Assembly (NCBI GenBank): GCA_016785225.1
Contig: JAFBJZ010000224.1
Span: forward strand, 639,001 to 703,000
Source: Psettodes erumei
Lineage: Eukaryota > Chordata > Actinopteri > Pleuronectiformes > Psettodidae
DNA length: 64,000 nucleotides
Direction of reading: 5' to 3'
Shown piece by piece: positions 35,175-46,266 of the stretch (position 1 is its first letter; every line of letters begins with the position of its first letter). A model generated the notes under the pieces. It made no database searches, had not been told where the DNA came from, and saw nothing but the letters and a program-made list of their open reading frames with translations. The position numbers and the translations under genes were made by a program.

Positions 35175-35456
35175 CCTTGAAACCACTCTGGTTTTGGGGA
35201 GAAGGCGTCCACGTGACAGCGGAAGCAGCAGCAGCCAGCCCGACGCCGCCGACGCCGGTTCCCTTCATCTCTTCCTCGGCACCGGAGAGACGAGAAGAAG
35301 AAGCAGGAGGAAAAACGCGGGGCAGAGAGGGGCACACGGGAAGAGACGCGGCTGCTCGAGAGGACAGACTTCACAGAAGAGCGAATCTCCGCCGGGTACA
35401 GTGACGAACTCCGCAGACTCTCCGCCCGACCCGGCCGGCTGCCACCACCGCACACC
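35175..35456 (+). promoter_or_regulatory. ppargc1a: CpG-rich promoter and 5' UTR of a ppargc1a-like alternative first exon
   Basis: CpG density jumps from the AT-rich flanks to a high level here (acgccgccgacgccgg, gacgcggctgctcgag, ctccgcccgacccgg). This continues into a strong-Kozak start codon. A CACGTG E-box sits near the upstream edge and no TATA box was seen. The arrangement is that of a CpG-island promoter with the start site somewhere within about 250 bases of the ATG. No ATG occurs in the 5' UTR between about 35180 and the start codon. Confidence 0.55.
35209..35217. promoter_or_regulatory. E-box CACGTG (USF/TFEB-type)
   Basis: The sequence ccacgtgac reads GTCACGTGG on the minus strand, close to the USF/TFEB-type palindrome. 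It lies about 245 bases upstream of the start codon inside the CpG-rich segment. TFEB-family factors are known activators of PGC-1alpha in mammals. Whether this site is used is unknown. Confidence 0.35.
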
Positions 35457-35537
35457 ATGGACGGTTTTGCGCGGACCGAAGATGAGCTCTTCTCCTCCTG
35501 CCTCCTGAACCTCACCTGGGAGAACTGCTACGAGCAG
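35457..35537 (+). CDS. ppargc1a: Alternative first coding exon, probably of ppargc1a (PGC-1alpha)
   Basis: ATG at 35457 has an excellent Kozak context (CACACCATGG) at the end of a CpG-rich 5' UTR. Twenty-seven codons follow, ending exactly at a phase-0 donor (CAG, then GTAGGA at 35538). The peptide starts MDGFARTEDELFSSCLL and ends WENCYEQ. It is acidic with interspersed Leu, Phe and Trp, like a transactivation motif. Downstream of DHX15 on the same strand, the next vertebrate gene is PPARGC1A. Its known first exons also splice in phase 0 to the exon that begins CAALVGEDQ. Mammals have a remote brain-type first exon near DHX15 that encodes a short MDE... peptide. The shared MD start, acidic character and Q end are suggestive but weak. 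The downstream exons are outside the window. It could instead be the first exon of another gene. Confidence 0.6.
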
Positions 35538-36182
35538 GTAGGACACGACCTCTTTCCAACATCTCGGTATCACTTTGGGGGACCCCCCTCCTGCCTCCCT
35601 CCCTCCAGTCTGCCCGCTGTTTATAATGCACATGCTGTGAATAAAAAATATTGCTCTAAATTTTGAAGGGTGTTTTTTTGAGTGAGTCAGCACATGAGCT
35701 GAGACCAGGTAACAACTTAATTTGTGTTGTGGTTTTTGTTTTGCTAAGCTCTCCTCTTGTATTTGTTATGCAGCTCTGTATCCAACTTTTGGCGGTTAAA
35801 CTTGTAATCAAACAGAAGAAGCTGCCCACTAAGCCCCCCCCAGTTTAACTACTTTATTGAACGGGGTTTACCTTTCTCCTCTGCAGGGGCTCGGGCATCC
35901 TGGGCCTGGATAGCCACAGTAAATTAAGCAAGTGGACAATGTCAATCTCATGCCAGGCATTTTATCAATGAATTAGAGGCAAACACACTGAGCATTCCTT
36001 TTTGAAGTCACTTCAGGTTTAACTATTATGTGGACTGAGTGGTGCTCTCCACACAGATATCTTATAGCATATATTATATAGTTTACACCAGTTAGCTGGT
36101 CAATGGAGGTAACGTGAAGTTGGGTTGGACTGAGGCTGTCGTTGTCAGAGCGGACTTGCTGCTGTGCACTTTGAACCAGGAG

Positions 36183-36185
<3 letters not shown>

Positions 36186-36215
<30 letters not shown>
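36186..36215. repeat. (TG)n microsatellite
   Basis: About 15 TG units followed by seven G, in the presumed first intron. Confidence 0.95.
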
Positions 36216-36217
<2 letters not shown>

Positions 36218-36379
36218 GGGGTGTTCTCTCACAGCAGAGCAGCAATGGTGTCTTGTTTGGAGATAATTACCTAATTCCTCCCTCTTTCCCTCAAGCTTAA
36301 TCAGTTCTGCCTTTAAAATACACTTATCGTGCCGTATGAAATCCCTCTTAATTCTCACATTCTAATTTGTGCGGGGCTA

Positions 36380-36860
36380 AAGTCATCTGCCACAAGAATG
36401 CCAATGAAATCCTTCCCTCTGAATGCAAAGAGGGCTCCCAGCTATTTAGCAATTTATGCTCAGTGATTGATGCCAAAATATTTGTACGGTAATTTACTTG
36501 AATGCCACCATGAGAGCTTGCTCAGGATGTACAGTACATGCAGAATATTTATGGCTGTTATCGGTATCCAGGTTGCAGTACAGTGGAGGAGGACATCTAA
36601 ACAGTAAAATCTCCCGTGGTTTAGTGGGGTAGCATTTTGAATTACAAGTAATCACAAATTAAAGAGGATTAGGCCCTTCTACGCCTGAGCTTGCGACCGG
36701 CTGTGCTGAGAGTCATATTGTAAGAGTTATTGAGGCACGGGAAACAAAACATGATTCAGAATTGCATAGTCATTGTGAATGGCATTTTAAGTGTGCGACA
36801 ATTAAGCCTCAGCAGTTTCTGCTGTAAAATGGATTTTGGCACATCACTGGGGAGCCGCGC
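36380..36860. other. Candidate conserved non-coding element
   Basis: A repeat-free segment dense in AT-rich words such as tttagcaatttatgctc, cagaatatttatggctg, gaattacaagtaatcac and gcgacaattaagcctcag. Homeobox-type cores sit among balanced sequence. It resembles developmental enhancers. Its closeness to the promoter at 35.4 kb (about 1 kb) makes a regulatory role plausible. Conservation was not tested. Confidence 0.3.
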
Positions 36861-37251
36861 ATTTACAAACTTTAAAACACTTCAATCCACACTGAAGAAT
36901 TGACTTAGCAATGTAGATTTGAGCTGCATCCATCGCTTTCGGTTCACAGTGAGCACAGAGTGTTTCAGGAAAAAAGTTAATAACTTCTCTTCTTTGTGTG
37001 TGACTCTGAGACTTATCTTGCTTCAGAGTATTTGAACAAAAGTTTCTGTATACTGTTAAGAGTGGCCAAACATTGGTTTGTTCCAGCTTCTCTAATGTGA
37101 TGATGTGCTGTGTTTACTGGATATAGGCCTCTGTAAACTAAATATTTTTAGGCTTTGGACTGTTGTTGTTGTAGTTCTTGTTGACATTTTGGATTATATT
37201 CAATTCAACTTTGTCATTGCACTTGAGTATTGAAACATAGTTTTGTCTTTC

Positions 37252-37262
37252 CAAGATGGCGC
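37252..37262 (+). promoter_or_regulatory. YY1-like site
   Basis: CAAGATGGCGC matches the YY1 consensus CAAGATGGCGGC in all but the final positions. It lies about 1.7 kb downstream of the presumed first exon, in otherwise AT-rich DNA. Confidence 0.3.
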
Positions 37263-39378
37263 AACTTCTTTAAACTCAAAGAAAGGAAACTTGAAAACAT
37301 ATTACTTCAGGCTTGGAAAATCAGTGATAAGCACTTTTTCACTGTTTGACAAATCACAAATAGAGTGTTCTGTCAACTATTTTAAAAGACAATTGTTCAA
37401 ATAACAATAATGGAAATGATTGGAAGTTGCAGGCGGCCCTACGTTTCTGTCTCATGTGGCTTTTTTGAAAAGACTTCTGGTCTCCCTTTTAAAAGAAGAT
37501 TGCATGTAATCCCCTAAATTCGGTTTGGTACAGTCCGCACTCTTCCCCTTGAAAAGGGAACCTTCTGAAAGCAGGTCATCTGCTCAGCCGGCGTGTTGTT
37601 AGCCACGCACATATCTGCCCTCACCCTCCCTCACCCTCCCCAAGACCTACGGCGGGTGGGTAAATAAATAAATAAGGAAGTAAAGGGAAATGTTGACACA
37701 GCCTGTCCTTGTGGCCAGATTATCCACTCATGCTTGAGCTCTGGGTAAAAGCCCTGCATTATTCAGCCTAAGACACAGAGATGGTGGTGGTGGTGGTGGG
37801 GGCTGTAGAAAAGCTGGGTCTTGCCGCAGGAGTGTGTGCGTGTGTTTTGGGGCGACTGCCTCCACTTTGGGGATGGGGATCGCTGAAATGCACAGGCTGG
37901 GGAAGACAAGGTTTGTGCCTAATTATCAAATGAACTCATAGCCTGTCACTTTACTCCATCTCTTTCTTTTTCCACTCTGTGCTTTCCACCCCCCTTACTT
38001 GTCAGGCTTCTTGAGGGCTGCTGTCCATGGTGCTGAAAGTTTCATCACACATTTTGTGCATCATGTCTTTTTAGAATTCTCAGCTCCAATCCCTGTCCGG
38101 CCCTCGCTGCTCTTCAAAAGCAATGTATTCAGTTTGTCTCGACAAAAAGTGTGCCAGCACTTGGCAGTCCACCTCAAAAGGGGTGAAACCTATCATTCAA
38201 GACGTTTCAAAAAAGCTGCAGGTAACACAGCGTGCTCTCAGAAGCAGTAAGGACTAATGCCTTTTTTTTTACATCTCTGCTTCTGCCTACAGCATATTTC
38301 ATCACAGCATGGCTCAAGTTACATTACTAGTTCGCTCAGTGGCTTGGTTAAATGAAAGCTCCTTTGTGTGCGCTTTTATGTACAGTATTTAATCCATGCA
38401 AGCCACTTCTTTGTGTAATGAGTCTGTAGCCTGAACGGTTTAGAGGAGGTGCTCTTTACAGCAAGAGAGGGAAAAAAACCCATTTAAATATGTCACTTTT
38501 TTGAGTTTGTGACATTTGTAACTTTGACTGAGTTCTTGCTTTTGTTGGAGTTTAGAAAGATTTGCTCCATGTTGACTGACAGGGGAAAAAAAGGATTTCT
38601 ATTTTCAGCGTTTGACTGTGGATTTAAGCAGCTTTCAAAGTTATGTCCCTCCGCTCGACTCCCACATGTTGGCACATGTATTTTTTTAATCAACAAGTGT
38701 GCGCGCCTTGTGAACACCTTGCTTTTGGCAACTCGCAGGAGCAGGGCCTGTCGGCGATTTAATGGGAACCGCGTTGTTCCCTTGCAACATATTGCTGAGA
38801 CATGGATGGGTAATATTCTAATCAAGACTTTGTGAAAGTGCTTCCACTTACTCACCGCTGACCTGCTTACTGTCTGCCACAGTTTTTGCTGCAAGACTCG
38901 ATATTGATCATATTCAGTGGCAGCATTTTGTCACTAATGATCTAGTTTATTTTATTCAGTGTGGAAACTGATACGGAGCACTGATAAGACATACAATAGA
39001 AAAGTAAAATTCATAAAGAAGTATCTTTCGTTTTCAAATACAGTGCTTTTAATAACTTAATGTTTCTTAATGGCATGGACAACAGGGTTCTTTCAAGCAA
39101 TATTGATTTAGCAGACATAGTTTTTAAATAATTAAAACGGGGACATCCCGGCAACACGGCTCCTTGGTACTTATTTATATACTGACATGCCAATGGCCGA
39201 GTGTGACGCTATCCTCAGTTGTAGCTGCTCTCCATCTCCACAGTTGCTTTTAAAGATTTAACAGTGCAGTTGGTGCACAAAGGAGAAGAGATGGACTAAA
39301 GCAGGTTTATAGTGGCCACTTCGTAAACATAAATCTACCTCGAGCACACTTTAGTTAAGTTCCAAAGGGAGTTTTGAA

Positions 39379-39394
39379 CCACTAGAGGGAGCGG
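39379..39394 (+). promoter_or_regulatory. CTCF-like site (forward)
   Basis: CCACTAGAGGGAGCGG matches the CTCF core CCASYAGRGGGCRS at nearly all informative positions (A in place of C after AGAGGG). Confidence 0.35.
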
Positions 39395-40607
39395 CAAGCT
39401 TTGATTCCTCATGGAACTGTAAAATTAGTCATTAGCCGAACCTCATGTAAAGATTTCAAACAGGAGAAACCTCTTTACTCCACCATGAGAGAAAAAAGCG
39501 TTGATGCATTTTGTTGGAACATTGGCTGCAGTCTTTACCATGTGTCTTTTGGATTCGCTTGTTTCACAGATAAATTGGTATAATCACAATCTTATATCCA
39601 GAGATATTAATCTTGAGGTTGTTTTATTTTTGCGTTCTCACGCTGTGCTGTCTGAATCATGTGCCATAATGGGGGGAGTGTGCGCACTCCAGACAACGTT
39701 TTTTGATTATGTTTGGGGAAAATGTCTTCCTCGCCATTGACAAGCTGTTGATACCTTGCAAAATCTGAGATGAAAGGAAATGCAGCTTAGACTGTGAAAA
39801 ATCCTAGCCCTCTCACCGGGAGGTAAAAGTACTCTCACGAACATTGAATTGTACATCTGAAGTGTTATCATTTCCACCTGGAACGGAGGGCCCCAGTGGC
39901 AGCGCTGAACCCCCTCCTGCTTTTGATCGCGTCAGCAGCGCCTGTAAACAAATATTTTCCCATCTCTCCCTCTGTCTGCATTTCCTGTTCCTCTCTCTCT
40001 CCTCCCCCCACCAAGGTTTCTGGAGGGGGGAGGTTCCTTTGATTATCTCCGCTGCCGATTAATTGCTTTTCTTAACCTCTGCACAGACGTGCTCCTACAC
40101 CGCCCCGCAGCCCGCCGCACACGCTCAGATGGACCCCTGCCAGGAGAAAAACAAACCACGCCGCGCTTCCGTCTCCCCACCTTCTCCCAATTACTGACCT
40201 TCATCATTGGATGTTATCGCCGGCATTATCGGTGTATTTACTTGTTTGTTTAGCTAGTTACTTGGCGCACTGCAGCATCCTCGGCTGGATTTTGAGGGGA
40301 GGCCGGGCATGTGTGAGAGGTGTATTAATTTCTGAGAATAGTTGACAGCAGTAGATGAGATGACTGCGTGTTGTCAGGTAAATGTATTGTGTGTCATAAA
40401 GTGCCTGAGTTGGGTGGGGGGCAGTTTTTATGAAGGAATATGACGCTACCTTATTCGGAAATGTCCTTATTACATGATTAAATAGATTTTGGCCTTGAGT
40501 TGTGCTGGCCAAGCAATTTCAGTCATGTTTTTTTTTTTTTTTTTTTCATGGAGACACACGTGCATTAGGTCCCAACACTGTCATATAGTAATAGCCTATC
40601 TCCTTTA

Positions 40608-40619
40608 GACCTTGACCTT
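40608..40619 (-). promoter_or_regulatory. ERR/SF1-like nuclear receptor site
   Basis: On the minus strand the site reads AAGGTCAAGGTC, two AGGTC-type half-sites in direct contact. It contains TCAAGGTC, the core of the estrogen-related receptor element. ERRs are partners of PGC-1alpha and regulate its gene in mammals, so the match is of interest but unproven. Confidence 0.25.
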
Positions 40620-42159
40620 TTTTTCTTTTTTTTTTTGAGGACATTCTGCAAGCATGTCCAGGGTCCAACTCAATGATTTATGCACTAAATCTTAACATGC
40701 AGACCAGCGCCCGTACCGTCTCTGTTCGGCCTGTGCCAGCCAATTCAGTGTTCGATTGCCACAGGACGACTGTGTTGTCGGTGACTTCGTCCTGAATTTT
40801 TAAATGCTGACAGAGAGTTCAAAATGTGGACATGAAGTAGTTTCTTGCTTAGCCTAGAGTTGTTGGCAGAAAATGTGTTGGGATATAACCTTTCTAGTCT
40901 GGCGGGAGTTTCATAATCCATAACTCAGACTTTTTGATCTTGGTCTCTCTCCAGCTCATCACTTTTTTTTTATCTCAATAAGTGAATCCAGACAAACTTC
41001 TCTCATTACTTAAGTTTTGCAGGACTGTTTATGACATTACTGTACGTGGCTTTAGGGATCTTTTTCTTTTGTGAGCGTAGCTTAATTGGTTGAGGTGTTT
41101 GATATAGGGAGCACCGTGGGGCTCCAGTCTAACAGAGACGAGACAGCCCACACATGCACGCACGCGCCAAATCTGCATGTGAGACATGAACAGACACATA
41201 ATGTGCACGCCGACTCACTCATTCACTCACTAACAGGCTAGACTCCCTGGACTGTACAGTACAGTATGGTGTTGCTGATTTTCCCCATCAGCAGAAAGCC
41301 GGGATGAGCTGAGCTAATTGAGCTGGGAGGCCCGGCGGGGGGAACTGGGCCCCCTTCACGCACCGGCTCGCCACTTCCTTTCTTTATCCATCCACCGCTG
41401 TGTCTTTAGTCCCACGTAGCCAAAACACTCTGTGCTGCACAAAATAACACATTATGATGCACAACTCACAGCCAGATGCAGATTGATATGATCTAAAATA
41501 TGATTCAAGTGCGTTGCACATTCTGTCCTTCATGGTTAATGATAGCAGTGCTGTGTGTTGCTCTCAGGTTAGCCCATAGTAACAATTTGAATTCTTACTA
41601 TAAATAACCCTTAATAAAATAAACTATAAAGCCATAAGCCTTCACATATGTGCTCTGTGCTACACCCTTAAGCAGGATTTCACACTAAAATGGACAAACG
41701 GCGTCGTCTGCATCACAGCAGACCGGCAGACAACAAAAGCAGATTACCTGTTCTATTTGAGGGATATTAAGACGTTACATGCCATTCGATGGGCCCTGGG
41801 AGGCCCGTCGTAAAAGCCACTGCAAGCTGTTGAGACGGAGACTCAGAGTTGTTTCCATCTTTTAGCTGCACTTGGGGACTGATTATGGTCAGGCAAAACG
41901 GCCTTTACCTGGAAAGTCACTTTCACATTCTCGTCCACCATTTGTTAGTACGGCTAATGTCTCATTAAGTCTCACAGAGGGGAAATGATGTGCTCTTTGG
42001 GTGAAGGTTAGGCTCTCAACTTATCACGAGACAAAAGAAAGACTGATTATCATAGCACAGGCACGCCTCAGCCTCTGTCTTTCACAACAAGTCCTATTTT
42101 GTGTTACTGCTGGCGCTGCTTCATTACCCATAATCTATTAGCCCTCCCTCCGCCTCCCC

Positions 42160-42390
42160 CGAATAAAAGTTAAAACATTTGGGCTAAATGATGAATGCAT
42201 GATCACTTTTGCGTGGTGTTCCGCAGATAGGAGTGGACGGAAAGGGGGTGGGGGGTAAATTTTACATTATCAAGGAGATAATTAGAAAGCAATCATAAGC
42301 TGTTTCCGGTAAAGTGGTAAACAAGCCGAGGGCTTGTGCTCTTTTCCCAAGAATAATTAAAAGTCGCTTTGCATTCTATGCATCCGTGTC
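42160..42390. other. Candidate conserved non-coding element
   Basis: Contains gaataaaagttaaaacat, gatgaatgcatgatcac, gataattagaaagcaatc and agaataattaaaagtcgc in 200 bases. This is a cluster of homeodomain/POU-type words interleaved with GC-containing sequence and a short G-run. Conservation must be tested by alignment. Confidence 0.3.
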
Positions 42391-44789
42391 CTTTCCAGCA
42401 CTCAGCGGCCGTAGGGGAGGGGTCCTTCACTCGCAAGTGATTTTTGCATTTTCTCAGTCTTATTTTTTTTTCATAAATGTGTAGATTTACACCGACAGTA
42501 AAAACGGTTATTCATATGCAGCATACTTTTCAGACCCAGCAAGAATACAGGGTAATTGTGCTCATTGTTTCAGTGTGAAAAGTGGTTCCACTTTGTGGAT
42601 TTTGGCAGTTGGTGATGTTTGTCCAAGTTTGCTGTGATTTGCTTCAGCTTCTCATATTTACTCTAAGTGCTTTCTAATGACCTCTTGCCATAATCTGCTA
42701 AACCCTTTTAACACAGTCTGATGCTCTCAGGAGAGAGGGAAAAGTAATGATAATTTCCATGTTGCACATTGTCAAGCTTCTTTCTCAGCTTTCCAGCCAC
42801 GTCCATAACTTAAGATGTCCCCGGGTTGTGTGGCATCACGGCACTGACGTGTAGTCGTTACTCCACTTCTAACGACACTAGAATCAGTCAATTATCCATG
42901 GAATCGATCAACATAACCCCACTGCCACTCATTTATAAGAGCCAATCAATCTGCATGGGCCTTTACTCTTGTTTTTCCTCGCCGTGGTACAAGCATTTGT
43001 GTGTGACTGTGCGTGCGCGCTCGTGTTGGCGCTGCAGGTTGGCCAATGATGGATCTGCTCGAGTGACGGCTCGTTGTCTGATTTATGGTTGTTTATTGCC
43101 GGCATAAGACAAGAGTTGACCTCTCATCTCTGTTGCCGCCGTTTCCTATGATGCCTGCAAAGCAGCGCATGGCGTTGTGCGTGACTGCCTCGCCAGCTGA
43201 AGCGTCGCCTGAGGGAAATTCACGTTTGCGAGCACCTGAACATTAAATGTTTGCGCTGAAACGAGCGCCTCACCTCCGACTCATTTGCTCACGTGCAGGC
43301 ATGTGCCGGTTGCACCTGCCAACTCCCCGGTGACTTCATTACTAAATGAAGTGGCCCGTAATTCCACGTCCCTCCGTGGATAAATGCTGCAGCAGCAGTC
43401 CGCGAGGCGGAGCGGGGAAAGGGGGACACCCTGTCCTCCCTGCCTGATGACATACAAGGTTTATCACGTTGAGCAGAGACATGGTCACCTTACCCCGGGC
43501 CTCATTGTGACAGCCAGCAAGTCACTTGAGAGCACCATTGGAAATCAATAAGCCCCCGCTCTTTAATTGTTAGAAAAAAGCCTCCCTGTTTACAGCATCA
43601 CATCATCAGTCAGGACAACCTGACTTTCATTTCTTTTTGCCTGTTCCTCCCCGGCTCCGCGTCTGTCCCTCCTCCTCTGATGCTTTCTCCTCTGTGAGAT
43701 GTGCTGGCTGGCTGATCGTCGGCTAGATTACGCAAGCGGAGGTGGCTGGATTTTATTTTGGGGGACCCGTTTGATATGCATGCAGAAGCTCTTCTGGTTA
43801 ACTTCGGGACGCTTAAGGCAGTTGCTCGTCTTATCTCGGTGAATGTTTGCCTCAGTGGGAGCTGAGAGGACAGCAGCGAGGACATGCGCTCGCCTCGGTC
43901 CTCTGTCGACTCCCAGGTGCAACTGCTTCGCTGTGCTCGAAGGGTGTTGATTCCCATCATACTTTTTCTGAATCCAATTGTGCAGCACTGTCTTGTACCA
44001 CTGGTTCACATCCTTTTTCAGTTCCAGAAGCTTTGCCACAGGTTACATCTATAACTTCTGAGCTGTTTAACAGTGACGTAGCACAAAATCTGGATTTGCA
44101 GCACATTGTCCAGTTTGACTGCTGCTGCTGTTCACAATGGTGCAAATAAAAGTTTTGGGAATTAAAAAGCAAACTATATAAAACCTGAAAATGAAAGGCA
44201 GGTCTACATTTTTGACTTAAACTATTTCAAAACTAGCAAATCTCCTGTAACCAAACTCCAAATTACATTTTTTCTGTCAGTTCGTGGTTCCAACAGTTTT
44301 CCTTGCAGCAACCTGTTAGCAAAGGCAAGGAATGAAAGAAATGCTTAATTTTTAAAATCTATATATTTTTCAAATGGCTTTGCAAATGTTTCATAAGAAG
44401 AGAAAGGATTTGTGACATTCAAGTCAAGCATAGACACAAAAAAATCTTACATACATATAAATAAACCTCCCCGGGGCACCTTTAATTATCTTGGTACCCC
44501 TTGATTCATCTGCTGGGGGTCCTGAGCTCCATGTTGGTACCCACTGCCTCACACAGAACCACCTCATCCTTTCAAACTGAGAATGAAAAGTACAGTGTAA
44601 TATCAAAGTTCAGCCAAACCCTTAGTTTCTCTTTTTTTTTTTTGCACACAGGTCAAAGCAGGTTATTGTGCCTTTTTGTATGAGAAGCCCAAAGCCAGTC
44701 GTCAGCCCCGTCTCCACCCTCTTCGCTCCATCTGTGGCTCCACAAGCTTCTCCTATTAGCGTGTTACCTGGGGAGGGCCGCAGCTCCAA

Positions 44790-45010
44790 AACTCTGATTA
44801 GGCCCTCTCTGGCTAATTAACTGCTCGGGCCACAGTTGGCCATTTGCAGCATTTAATGGAGGGACGACGCCGCAGCTGTCCTTCGTCCGTCATTCATCCT
44901 ATTTGTGCCCTTTTTATGCCACAATTTGTGCCATAAAATTCATAAATAGCCAAAGCTAGCATAACATTTATCACTCTCATTAAAGTGACGGAGAACGTGG
45001 TGCTCCCTGC
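44790..45010. other. Candidate conserved non-coding element
   Basis: A repeat-free segment with ctctggctaattaactgc, cagcatttaatggaggg, attcataaatagccaaag and ctctcattaaagtgacgg. Clustered TAAT cores around a GC-containing middle resemble long-range developmental enhancers. Confidence 0.3.
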
Positions 45011-45479
45011 CTCTTCATGTAAGCAGCGGTGAAGGCTGTATTTTAATAACGAGGGAGAGGGACGGAGTAGAAGAAAGCTTTTGTCCTCGTAGAAGAAATT
45101 CCTGGTGATTCCTAGAGAGAGGACCTAATTATGACACCGCTGCGGTGCTTGAAAATGCCGCAAGCAGGATGATCGCTGTTAATTTTCCTCTGTCCTCCCT
45201 CTTCTCTTTTGCTCCCTGGCTATTCGTGGCAACAGGCTGCTTAATTATTTATACCTATCCGTTACGGTATGAAAATCGGGAGGACACCAACATGCATACA
45301 ACAGAAGGAATCTCATATTCCCCCTTCTGTCTGGCGAGCGCCGACTTTAACCCTCCCCAAATCCTTCACTCTGTTTAGCAGCAGCAGTCGGGGGGAATGG
45401 CAGCATTCAGTTTAATCCTGAGCAGATGGCTTGTGTTGTGTTTTACCTGCTTGCACCTATGCACCAACATGAACACACT

Positions 45480-45480
45480 C

Positions 45481-45513
<33 letters not shown>
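45480..45513. repeat. (AAT)n trinucleotide microsatellite
   Basis: About 11 uninterrupted AAT units. Confidence 0.95.
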
Positions 45514-45514
<1 letters not shown>

Positions 45515-45924
45515 CCAAAACTCCAGTAAATGCTCTCTCACTTCACCACCCACTTGCTCACACAAGCTCCAGGCACTATGGTATCATCCAGTAGTCGTGT
45601 GCTCATTAGGCAGGGAGAGTGTTTGCCCACTCTGCCCTCTTGTGTGCATAGTAACAGTTATATATATATATGTATTTATTATTATTCCAGCGCTGCTGGA
45701 TGATTTTCAAGTTGTTTAGTTTCATTTCTACTCCTGGCTATGTTTTGAATTCAACCTGAACTGAATTCTGCACAGGCATGTTTGGAAGTTGTTGTTGCAG
45801 CGCTGTCCACACGGGCACAAACTAATTTTAAGAGAGACAATGCAAGTTTTAGTACCCAGTCTTGTACTGGTTCATGCTTCAACCCCCTTTTCCTCTCTGG
45901 ATGTTTATTTCCAACATTGTTCTC

Positions 45925-45927
<3 letters not shown>

Positions 45928-45971
<44 letters not shown>
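45928..45971. repeat. (TG)n microsatellite
   Basis: About 22 TG units, the longest dinucleotide array in the window. Confidence 0.95.
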
Positions 45972-45973
<2 letters not shown>

Positions 45974-46266
45974 TGAGACTAGCCTGCACTTTTTTTTTTC
46001 TTCTCCAGTCCTTCCCGAGGGAAAGTGGATAGCACATGTGAAGGGATCACTTCTGATTAGCGGGGGTGCTTTAAAAAGATGCCTGTAGTGTTTTTCTCCA
46101 GAAACAAACAGTGGTGTGGCCTCCCTGGGGAAGGCAGCCATTTTCCTAGCACAGCACAACCCCCAAGAGAAGTTGTTTTTATCTCCCAAGTGCTGTTAAC
46201 TTTGGGTTTTTAAACTGTGTGCTTGCCAGTGCCTTGTTTTTCACATCACAAGATGTTGATATCGCG

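Larger units (their letters stand above)
35538..39000 (+). other. Probable ppargc1a intron 1, first part
   Basis: No exon was recognised. The segment holds a (TG)n array at 36186, a candidate conserved non-coding block at 36380-36860, a YY1-like CAAGATGGCGC at 37252, a (TAAA)n run near 37662-37675 and a GGT repeat near 37783-37800. Confidence 0.55.
39001..42100 (+). other. Probable ppargc1a intron 1, second part
   Basis: No exon was recognised. The segment holds a CTCF-like site at 39379, a poly(T) run at 40529-40546 and another near 40618-40635, a GACCTTGACC nuclear-receptor-like site at 40608, and AT-rich DNA with a tRNA-A-box-like string near 41084 that lacks a B box. Confidence 0.55.
42101..45400 (+). 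other. Probable ppargc1a intron 1, third part
   Basis: No exon was recognised on either strand. Two segments look like non-coding regulatory DNA (42160-42390 and 44790-45010). A GC-richer stretch occurs around 43030-43440. There are no long simple repeats. Confidence 0.55.

Noticed and set aside
35538..35666. Continuation of the presumed ppargc1a exon past 35537 to the stop at 35664-35666
   Set aside because: A good donor (CAG/GTAGGA) lies at a phase-0 boundary, and the codons after it lose the acidic-hydrophobic character. No poly(A) signal directly supports a single-exon gene.
41075..41130. tRNA-like string gcgtagcttaattggttgag resembling an RNA polymerase III A box
   Set aside because: No proper B box (GGTTCGANTCC) follows at the right distance and no cloverleaf can be formed. 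At best it is a decayed SINE head or a short resemblance to fish mitochondrial tRNA-Phe.
43610..43960. 116-codon minus-strand frame rich in Ser/Arg
   Set aside because: No splice, promoter or family support. Basic, Ser-rich frames are common on the antisense of GC-containing DNA.
123..45971. Cys/Val-, His/Thr- and Phe-rich peptides encoded by (TG)n, (CA)n and poly(T) tracts
   Set aside because: They arise from simple repeats on both strands and have no initiation or splice support.
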